Under the pieces are notes generated by a model that was not told the DNA's origin, made no database searches, and worked only from the letters and a program-made list of their open reading frames with translations. Of a stretch of DNA of 64,000 bases, positions 56,343-64,000 are shown piece after piece. The stretch comes from Hordeum vulgare subsp. vulgare (lineage: Eukaryota > Streptophyta > Magnoliopsida > Poales > Poaceae). The stretch covers positions 340,426,638-340,490,637 of the forward strand of contig NC_058521.1 of the NCBI RefSeq assembly GCF_904849725.1, written 5' to 3'. The position numbers and the translations under genes are program-made. Within the stretch, counting starts at the first letter, position 1, and each line of letters starts with the position of its first letter.

Positions 56343-57761
56343 TGATACGTCTCCGTCGTATCTACTTTTCCAAACTCTTTTGCCCTTGTTTTGGACTCTA
56401 ATTTGCATGATTTGAATGGAACTAACCCGGACTAACGCTGTTTTCAGCAGAATTGCCATGGTGTAGTTTTTGCACAGAAATAAAAGTTCTCAGAATGACC
56501 TAGAAATTTACGGGGATTTTTTGTGGAATATATCAAAAATACTGGCGCAAGAATCAACCGGAGGGGTGGAGCTAAGAGCCCACAAGCCCACCAGGCGCGG
56601 CCCCCCTTGCCGCGCCTGGCAGGCTTGTGGGGCCCATGTTGCTCCACCGCCTCCAATCCCAGCTCTATTTAGTCCCTTTCGTCCGGAAAAAAATCAAGGA
56701 GAAGAGTTCATCGTGTTTTACGATACGGAGGCGCCGCCACCTCCTGTTCTTCCTTTGGAGGGCAGAACTGGAGTCCGTTCTGAGCTCCGGAGAGGGGAGA
56801 TCGTCGCCACCGTAATCACCAACCTTCCTTCATCGCCAATTCCATGATGCTCTTCACCCTTCGTGAGTAATCTCATCGTAGGCTTGCTGGATGGTGATGG
56901 GTTGGATGAGATCTATCATGTAATCGAGTTAGTTTTGACGGGGATTGATCCCTAGTATCCACTATGTTCTGAGATTGATGTTCTACTACTTTGCCATGCT
57001 TAATGCTTGTCACAAGGGCCCGAGTGCCATGATTTCAGATCTGAACCTATTATGTTCTCGTCAATATATGTGTGTTTTGATACTATCTTGCAAGTTGTAG
57101 TCACCTACTATGTGTTATGACCCAGCAACCCCGGAGTGACAATAGCCGGAACCACTCCCGAAGATGACCATAGTATGAGGAGTTCATGTATTCACTAAGT
57201 GTTAATGCGTTGGTCTGGTTCTTTATTAAAAGGAGAACCTTAATATCCCGTAGTTTCCATTAGGACCCCGCTGCCACGGGAGAGATGGACAATAGATGTC
57301 ATGCAAGTTCTTTTCCCTAAGCACGTATGACTACATACGGAATACATGCCTACATTACATTGATGAATTGGAGCTAGTTACATATCTCTTTGTGTTATAA
57401 CTGTTGGATGATGAATAACATCCGACATAATCATCCATCACCGATCCAATGCCTACGAGTTTTTCCTACTGGTCCTTGTTACGTTACTTTGCTGCTACTG
57501 CTGTCACTGCTGCTACTGTTACTCTGTCGCTGCTGCTGTCACTTTGCTGGTACTGGTTACTGTTGCTACTGTTGCTATCACACTACTCTGCTACTGATAA
57601 TTTGCTGTAGATACTCAGTCTTTCAGGTGTGGCTAAATTGACAACTCAACTGCTAATACTTGAGAATAATCTTTGGCTGCCCCTTGTGTCGAATCAATAA
57701 ATTTGGATTGAATACTCTACCCTCGAAAACTGTTGCGATCCCCTATACTTGTGGGTTATTA
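56343..57761 (+). repeat. 3' LTR
   Basis: It starts TGATACGTCTCC and ends GGGTTATTA; the final CA has become TA. It is followed by the GATAC duplication. Confidence 0.95.
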
Positions 57762-58050
57762 GATACCGTACACGGGATTAGTCGGAGTGACTATTGAAAC
57801 CCGTGGGTTGTGGGAAAGAGTACGCCCTCTGCAGAGTCAAAATATTCAAGTAGCCGTGTCCATGGCCAAGGATGACTGGTTGACTAGTCAGGTGTTGGTC
57901 TTCGGAGGAAGTTAAAGGAACTGTGAGACTAATTATGAAATATGGTGGATGATCATAAATATTATTTTCCTATGGACTAACCCCTATGATTATGATTTTT
58001 TAATGTCCCTGGGACGGTTCTACCTCGTGGATATTCATTGGTTATTGTTT

Positions 58051-58510
58051 CATATAAGCCTTTTATGTGGTGTTGCTCAGACGCCGACTGCGGCATGTTT
58101 ATCTTTTCATATAAGCCCTTTATGTGGTGTCGCTCAGACGCCCGACCGCGACATGTTTATCTTTTCATATAAGCCCTATATGTGGCATCTCTGAGACGCC
58201 CGACTGCGGCATGTTTATCTTTTCATATAATCCCTTTATGTGGTGTCGCTGAGACGCCCGACTGCGGCATGTTTATATTTTCATATAAGCCCTTTATATG
58301 GTGTCGCTCAGACGCCAGACTGCTGCATGTTTATCTTTTCATATAAGCCCTTTATGTGGTGTCGCTCAGACGCCCAAGTGCGGCATGTTTATCTTTTCAT
58401 ATAAGCCCTTTATGTGGTGTCGCTCAAATGCCCGACTGTGGCATGCTTGTTATTATTTTGAAGCTCCCTATGTCGTGTCACCCAGACGCTCGACGGAGAC
58501 ATGTCTTATG
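58051..58510 (+). repeat. 58-bp minisatellite in the long LTR, eight units
   Basis: CATATAAGCC marks unit starts at 58051, 58108, 58166, 58224, 58282, 58340 and 58398, and a degenerate eighth unit starts near 58456. Each unit continues with TTTATGTGGTGTCGCTCAGA, then GCGGCATGTTTATC. Units differ by a few bases. Confidence 0.95.
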
Positions 58511-59053
58511 TCACACCCGTTAATCTTACTCTTGTTGATTGCTTATTAAACTCTCAGTATGATTAAATTTCCATTATAAGTACTTGGGAAGTAAGTCATG
58601 GTCGACAGAATATTGTGGTATTAATGCAAGTGCATATTAACCCCTACCAATTTATGTGTGTTTTCATGATGTTTGCGAGTACATTCAAAGTACTCACTCG
58701 CTTGTCCCTGACTATTGTCTTGGCCAGATTGCGTGCTTGGAGAGGAGGAACCCGACGATAAACTCGGAACCTAGGCACCGAAGACAGCAGTTGCGTGAGA
58801 TGGGAATTATCTAGGTCTGTTCCTGTGGGAAATGGAGTCCCATAGACGCTGGAGATCTCCGAACCGCTTCCGCCATAAACCATTAGAAAACCTTTTGATG
58901 TACTCTATGGACCACCTCTGTCTTGTACCTCAAGTTTGTATTTTTGCTTGTTCAATTGTATCAATGTGCACCTGCTAACAGTCTTCCTGGGGCTGGTATG
59001 CACAAGGGCCATTTTGAAGGGAAATTAATATCCCCAAAAATTTGGTCCTGACA

Positions 59054-60496
59054 GACTGTCCTTGGGTTGGGATCGTGGCAAATCATCTGCATCGCTCTTC
59101 TTTACCCCCTTCTTGTACTGGATGCAGCATCGCAGGCCCATCAACTTTGTGAAGGCTTTCTGCTGCCACGGAGTAGTCAACCTTTGCTCCTCTAGTCATG
59201 CTTTTCTAATCTGTTAGATTTAAAATTCAGCATGATGCAGGTCAGGACGCCACTAGTCCACATCCACGATGATGGCGAGATACTCCTTCTCGTAAGTGGA
59301 CATGCCTTGGTAGCATGGGTGAGAGCTTTACTCATGAAAGCAACATGATGACCTTTCTACTATAATATTGCGCTAATGCCACGGTCACGCGCGTCCGTCT
59401 CAACTGTGAAAGGTTGCCCAAAGTCTGGTAGTGCCAGGATCGGCGCCGAGGTGAGCTGTTGTTTCAAAGCTCAAAAAATTGTCTATGTAATAGGAGTCCA
59501 CATGAATGGCATGCCCTTCTTCACAAGGTTGGAAATTGGCCGAGCAATCACTCCAAAGTTACGGACAAAATGGAAATAGTAGCCAGCAAGCCCGAGAAAG
59601 TTGGACACCCCTTTGATGTCCCTGTGTGTGGACCAGTTGGCAACTGCAGTGATCTTGGCTCGGTCCGTGGCGACACCCTTGGCACTAATAACATGGCCCA
59701 GGTAAGCCACTTGTTGCTGACCGAAAGTGCATTTATAGAATTTGACTTTCCAACTATCTTTGCGGCGCAGCTGCAACACCTAGCGCACGTGGCAGATGTG
59801 ATCTTCTAGTGTGGCACCAAAAATTAATATGTCATAAAAAAGACTAGGACACGGATGCGTAGGAGAGGCTTGAGTGTCGTGTTATTGCTCCCAAAAAGGT
59901 GGGTGGAGTACCTGCTAGACCGAATGAAACCACCTTGAACTCAAAATGATCGTGGTGTGTTTGGAAAGCTGTTTTGTGCTCCTCACCCGGTGCTAGCCCA
60001 ATCTGGTGGTAGCATGCATGGAGATCCAACTTGGAAAACCAGAATGTGCCATGCAGTTCATCCAACAACTCTTCTATGTCAGGGACTGGATACTTGATAA
60101 TGGTCGTGATAGCATTGAGATGTGGATAGAAAATGCACAAATGCCACGTGTCATCTTTCTTCTTGGCCAGAATAACAGGAGAGGAGAAAGGGTTGGTACC
60201 CGTTGGATAACCCCCGAGCTTAAGAGTGCTTCCACTTGTGCTTCAGTCTCTCTTTTATGGTCTAGTTTGTGGCGGTAAGGTCTCACGTTGACTAGTTGTG
60301 CGCTTGGTACAAGAGGGATGTGATGATCGTAGTCGCTCCTTGGCGACAGTCCCTTTGGCTCCTCAAACACATCAGGGAATTCATCAAGGACGTATTGAAT
60401 GCAGTTAGGGATGGCTTCGGTGATGTATGACACTGGGTTGATTGCATATAGGTGAATTATATGGGTGATTGCCCCTTTGCGGCAGAGCCTGTGCAA
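59054..60496 (-). pseudogene. Gypsy reverse transcriptase and start of RNase H, degenerate
   Basis: Pieces in two frames give VLDEFPDVFEEPKGLSPRSD and the primer-grip region, then FSKLDLHACYHQI, which keeps the first catalytic Asp. The usual FFDD box reads FFYD near 59829-59838, so a catalytic aspartate is lost. The connection region follows (KCTFGQQQVAYLGHVIS, FLGLAGYYFHFVRNF). Remnants of RNase H (FTVETDARDRGI, then SKALTHAYQGMSTYEKEYLA) run to the break. At least one frameshift lies near 60140. Confidence 0.8.
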
Positions 60497-60595
60497 TTGG
60501 ATGATGTTGATTGTGGCATAGGTGGTGGAAGCCGCGTCATGGCCGAGGATACAGACATGACTGGCTGGCGTTGGAAGCTCAATGAATATAGCACG

Positions 60596-61063
60596 CTAGT
60601 CTACGGTCATGGGGTTGTGCTCCTCGAGCCAATCCATGCCCAAGATGACATCACAAGTGCCCAGCGTGAGAACCTTTAGGTCAGTGTAGAACTCGTGCCC
60701 TTGAGAGTATGATGGGCATTGCAAAACCACCTCAGAGCAGGTCAGTTCACTTCCATCAGCCACTCTAATACACGATGGTGTTGGTAGGGGTTGGATGCCC
60801 TCGAGACACCCTACGAGTTGCTTGTCGATGAAGGAGTTGGTATTGCCTGAATCAACCAACATAAGCACCTCGCGGCCTTGTATCCATGCTCTGAGATGAA
60901 ATTCCTTGGATGAAACGCCTCCAGTCACAGCCGAGAGGGCGATGGCCATGACTGAGTCGCGCGCCCCACCGTCGTTTGGGAGTTGAGTGTCGATGATGTT
61001 GTGGATGCCGAGGAGGTCGAGCAACTCCTCAACGACACGTAGTTGCACGGTGGTGGGGGACAC
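60596..61063 (-). pseudogene. Gypsy aspartic protease region
   Basis: An open stretch of 155 codons contains LMLVDSGNTNSFID, the D-S/T-G active-site box of retropepsins, and DVILGMDWLEEHNP, the second conserved block of plant gypsy proteases. It lies between gag and reverse transcriptase, as expected, and in the same frame as the upstream part of the polymerase. The enzyme would cut the polyprotein in the particle. The frame is broken on both sides. Confidence 0.85.
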
Positions 61064-61303
61064 GTGATCATGCCGTCACCACTCGCCGCATTTAAAATAG
61101 AGACCGCAGGCTCGGCGGTAGTGTCGCAACATCTTCATCTTGGCAGAGTCCGTGCGGGCCGTGTCGGTGCCCCAATGATCAGTGGATCGTGCTGGTGGTG
61201 CATGACATGCGGTCAGCGACTGAGGTTGAGGCATGGGCGATGTTGATCGTGTCCCATTCTATGGTGGGCGAGGGAGCGTGCCGAAGGTGCCCTTTGCGCC
61301 CCC

Positions 61304-62238
61304 CTATTGCAGAAGGGAAAGCATGCACACCGTGTCCAGATCAGGTGGCCGCTGCACGAGTACCACGACGCGGATGTCCTTGCGCGGTCCCTCGACAAAA
61401 CGACTCAAAAATACTAAGGATGAATTGTGTGAGAGTAGGAGCTCAAATGATTGATGATCAATTGAAATTATTTGATGCAATTTGCAATGGTAGTGGTGCG
61501 ACAAACAATGTAGAACTATCTGATCAGCATTTGATGCCGATCACGCCCAAACCAAGTACACAATAGCGAAGGGAAAGCCTCCGAGTCAAATTCAGCTAAG
61601 CGTTTCTGAATAGACTGTAACCAAATTGATGCAGACCCAGAGAAATTGAGGGACACCTTGGGAACCCAAAAGGATTGTGTAATGCCAAACATTGCAAAAT
61701 ACTTCTCGCAGAGGGTTTTCCACAAGTTGGGATTCTCCCCCAAAAATTATGGAAAGGACACTGACGGGTGTGCCTCTCCTAGTCCTGTGAGGAGTTGACT
61801 CACATGCGCAAACAGTGAGAGAGCAGATGGGGAGGCAGTGAGAGGGTCGTAATGACCATTGGATGAGAGCGGTGACGGCGTCTCGAAGGATGCCGCCGTT
61901 GTCCCTTGAGGTAGGTTGAAGATGCCATGGACTGTAGACCCTTGGGGAAATTTGGCCGCACCGGCCACGACGCTGATTGTGGCTCCGGGCGTCGTTGGTG
62001 GTGGATCGGCGTTGTTCTCCGACTGGTCGTCGTCCCCGTGTGATGTCACCCTTGTAGGTTGAGCGATCTGGAGTGCCACCACCGTGTCGTGGAGATCGGC
62101 CATGTGGCACTCAAGATCTGGTCGCCAAGCATTGATGTCGCCGTTCTTGGTGGAGTGAGCTTGTGTGGCTGCAGTGTTAGACGTGAGCACTGTCTTGAGG
62201 CGCTCGATGAACGACTGGACTGTTGGATCCATTGCCAT
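61304..62238 (-). pseudogene. Gypsy gag, minus strand
   Basis: The start is ATG 62238 (MAMDPTVQSFIERL). A TAA at 61747 stands where the array family has Gln (SFP-stop then GENPNLWKTLCEKYF), again C-to-T. WLQSIQKRLAEF and FGRDRHQMLIR follow, then a shift near 61510 and FVEGPRKDIRVVVLVQRP. The block order equals that of the gag in the 1,576-bp units. The zinc knuckle lies beyond, near 61080 (CGEW region), but is degraded. Confidence 0.8.
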
Positions 62239-62320
62239 GAGCTTTGATCTTGCGTGACTGACGAGTCTGGTTTTAGTAAAACCTGCCAGTTTGACCGGAG
62301 AGAGAGATCCAAACTGGTGT

Positions 62321-62329
62321 CTGATACCA
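62321..62329 (-). other. Primer binding site, initiator tRNA-Met type
   Basis: The minus strand reads TTTGGTATCAGACACC here; TGGTATCAG is the usual site. It lies two bases after the LTR. Confidence 0.8.
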
Positions 62330-62331
62330 AA

Positions 62332-62659
62332 TGATAGGATATACTAGGTATTGCATGATCCAGCTCTTTGAAGCAGTAGGTTAGTACAAGAATTACACAA
62401 ATGGGGAAATTGTTCTTGTGATGATAAGAGGAAAGAAAGAAAGTTGTAGCCTCCACCATGGGCTTGATCCTCTGGATGCGTCTCCTTGCGAGACAGGGTG
62501 GTAGAAGTAGTCGGTGGAGGGTTGGGTTGCTGGGCTTCAGCTGGTCCAGGTCGGGCCGTGGACTCATGGGTTGGGTATCCTTTGGCGCGCCGGTCATGGA
62601 GCAACGTGGGAGCTGGTGGAGCGACTGCCCCTTGGGCCCCCTCGTCAGGGGTGCTGACA
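62332..62659 (-). repeat. 5' LTR of the minus-strand gypsy element (about 328 bp)
   Basis: On the minus strand it starts TGTCAGCACCCCTGAC and ends TATCCTATCA. It is similar in length and start to the LTR in the array units. Confidence 0.65.
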
Positions 62660-63046
62660 AACCTGTGGGTGAGCTGGATGGAGTGGCGGGAGTTTACCTA
62701 TGCATTGGGGGCTTTAGTTGCTAAGTCCTTTAATGTTTGACTAGTACCTTATCTTAGCACCGATGAGCCTGAGGGATGGCTGCATGTACTTGAGAGTCAC
62801 CGTGAGGAACACCGATGCTATGGAGAGGGAGAGGGGAAGAGGGAGAGGCGAGCGAACTCGGGGGTGGAGGGGTACAATTGATGATGGGTCAATTACGGAC
62901 TCATAACCTGGATGAACTAGCATCCAGGGATTTTTATGTGGACGTAGCTGGCCCTTAGGATGGTGGATCTAGCGGCTAGAAATCTCTAGAACAAAAAAAT
63001 GGACGACCGAAAATGTAAATCATTGGGAGGGCTTGCTTTAGGCTCG
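62660..63046. other. Host flank, nothing recognised
   Basis: There is no convincing ORF or repeat. A purine-rich stretch lies at 62820-62875. Confidence 0.4.
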
Positions 63047-63588
63047 GTTATACTACACCCTAATAATAAATAGCTTTAGTGCATCCGTTGCGTGTCAATT
63101 TCTATTCTTCGCATTGATATCGATTGATGGGCATCTTCATAGCTCGTTGATCCATCATGTTGATGTGAGACTTTCTTTCCACTTTAACTCATTTTGATCT
63201 CTACCACCATATTCATCCATATGCTATATCCATGGTTCACCCTCATGTATTGAGTGAAGTTGAAAATGCTGAAGCGCGTTAGAAGTGTGATCCAATTGCA
63301 TGACTTGTCACTAGGTCCTCAAGATTTATACTTATGCGGTTAATATAAAGTCATGCCATGCTAATATGATAAAATGAGTAGGGCATGACATTAGTTCATC
63401 GTATATTTTGAATATGAATGATTATGTTTCTTTTGTTTATGGATATTATTATGTTCATATCAATTAGTTCATCGTTTCTCAAAGATCATACCTAAAAGAG
63501 ATTACATGTTGGGTATCATGTCGCACCAAAAATTATGTTTTGTTCATTTACCTACTCGAGGACGAGTAGGAATTAGGCTTGGGGTTGT
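63047..63588 (+). mobile_element. 3' end of the internal region of another gypsy element
   Basis: This non-coding sequence leads to CGAGGACGAGTAGGAATTAG and a GGCTTGGGGTTGT polypurine tract directly before an LTR. The left border is approximate. No coding part remains in the window. Confidence 0.55.
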
Positions 63589-64000
63589 TGATACGTCTCC
63601 AACGTATCGATAATTTTTTATTGTTCCATGCTTTTATATTATCAATCTTGGATACTTCATATGCAATAATATGCTATTTTATATCATTTTTGGGACTAAC
63701 TTATTAGCCCAATGCCTAGTGATAGTTGTTGTTTTCTGCTTGTTTTTGTTTTTCCAGGAAATCTGTACCAAATGGAGTCCAAACGCTATGAAACTTATTG
63801 GAAAAAAATCTGGACAAAAGAGACCCTAGGAGCTTCAGGAGGAGAGTAGACGCGAAGCAAGGAAACAACAAGGCAACATGATGCGCCCAGGGGGAGGCGC
63901 ACCCTACAGGCTTATCGGCCCCTCGAGTCTCTGTATGACATAATTCCACCACCATAAATTCTCTGAACTCGGGAAACCAATGGAGAGCCACCAGAGACAC
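63589..64000 (+). repeat. LTR start, continuing beyond the window
   Basis: It starts TGATACGTCTCCAACG, like the reverse solo LTR at 43748-45705, and follows a polypurine tract, so it is a 3' LTR. The window ends inside it. Confidence 0.75.

Larger units (their letters stand above)
46816..57761 (+). mobile_element. Complete non-autonomous gypsy (Athila-like) element, gag-protease plus ORF2
   Basis: GATAC duplications at 46811-46815 and 57762-57766 flank LTRs of 1,455 and 1,419 bp. Inside are a tRNA-Asp primer site, gag with protease, an LTR-like segment, an Athila-type ORF and a polypurine tract. Reverse transcriptase, RNase H and integrase are absent, and the gap between protease and ORF2 (about 830 bp) is too short to have held them. 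A solo LTR of the same family is inserted in ORF2 in the opposite direction. Confidence 0.9.
41736..59053 (+). mobile_element. 3' end of a gypsy element with a very long LTR, carrying two insertions
   Basis: About 50 bp of internal sequence (CTCGAGGACGAAATTT) and a polypurine tract (AAGGGGG, 41775-41781) precede the LTR. The LTR begins TGTAACACCC at 41789 and ends TTTGGTCCTGACA at 59053. Its pieces are 41789-43747, 45711-46815 and 57767-59053, about 4.35 kb together. The junction style suggests a Tekay/Del-type gypsy element. The rest of the internal region is missing on the left. Confidence 0.7.
59054..62659 (-). mobile_element. Truncated Ty3/gypsy element, minus strand, related to the tandem array
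   Basis: From right to left come an LTR (62659-62332), primer site, gag, protease and reverse transcriptase, the gypsy order. It is cut at 59054, where the long LTR ends, so RNase H is incomplete and integrase and the 3' LTR are missing. Gag blocks match those in the 1,576-bp units, and the LTR starts are alike. Confidence 0.8.

Noticed and set aside
58051..58510. CRISPR-like regular spacing
   Set aside because: The units are contiguous 58-bp repeats without unique spacers, in a plant LTR.
58298..58549. Open frame across the 58-bp repeats
   Set aside because: It is a by-product of repeat units whose length leaves the frame open for a while; the peptide merely repeats and has no start signal or domain.

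Overview
The window looks like intergenic DNA from a large, repeat-rich grass genome, most likely Triticeae (wheat, Aegilops or barley). The first element has the LTR ends and polyprotein of the BARE1/WIS/Angela Copia group, and most of the remaining sequence is nested LTR retrotransposons with intact target-site duplications (TSDs). No rRNA gene, tRNA gene or CRISPR array was seen. No intact conventional plant gene is certain; the best non-transposon candidates are a 53-residue membrane microprotein (40948-41109, minus) and a 154-residue ORF (39025-39489, plus).

Layout. 1-4538: 3' part of an Angela/BARE1-like Copia element. 4539-4923: possible Helitron end. 5560-12725: a large non-coding LTR element with degenerate LTRs and several internal tandem repeats. 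12779-17196: a short gag-only Copia element (TSD TACGA) whose gag is split by a solo LTR (13694-16198, TSD ACTTC). The Copia element itself splits a possible host exon. 17286-19654: gene-like remnants. 19655-28684: a probable non-autonomous Helitron containing a complete non-autonomous LTR element (21848-28592, TSD CTATC) that encodes a spliced coiled-coil protein. 28685-30874: AT-rich sequence without genes. 30875-38754: five head-to-tail copies of a 1,576-bp unit that joins host flank, an LTR and broken Ty3/gypsy gag. 38839-41735: two gene-like loci and a long foldback element. 41736-59053: one very long LTR (about 4.35 kb once insertions are removed) carrying a reverse solo LTR (43748-45705, TSD ACCCC) and a complete non-autonomous gypsy element (46816-57761, TSD GATAC). 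That gypsy element has its own inverted solo LTR of the same family (51884-53391, TSD GTGGT) in its second ORF. 59054-62659: minus-strand remains of a gypsy element related to the tandem array. 63589-64000: start of another LTR that leaves the window.

How the parts relate. Nothing resembles an operon; the logic is insertion order. TSDs let the layers be peeled apart: the long LTR is older than the gypsy element, which is older than the inverted solo LTR inside it. Three elements here (12779-17196, 21848-28592, 46816-57761) lack reverse transcriptase and integrase and would have needed enzymes from relatives elsewhere. Many of the nonsense codons are explained by C-to-T change at CG or CHG sites, as expected for long-methylated plant transposons. 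The 1,576-bp array is the exception to gradual decay: old lesions are present in every copy, yet the copies show no differences, so the amplification is recent or is an assembly artefact.
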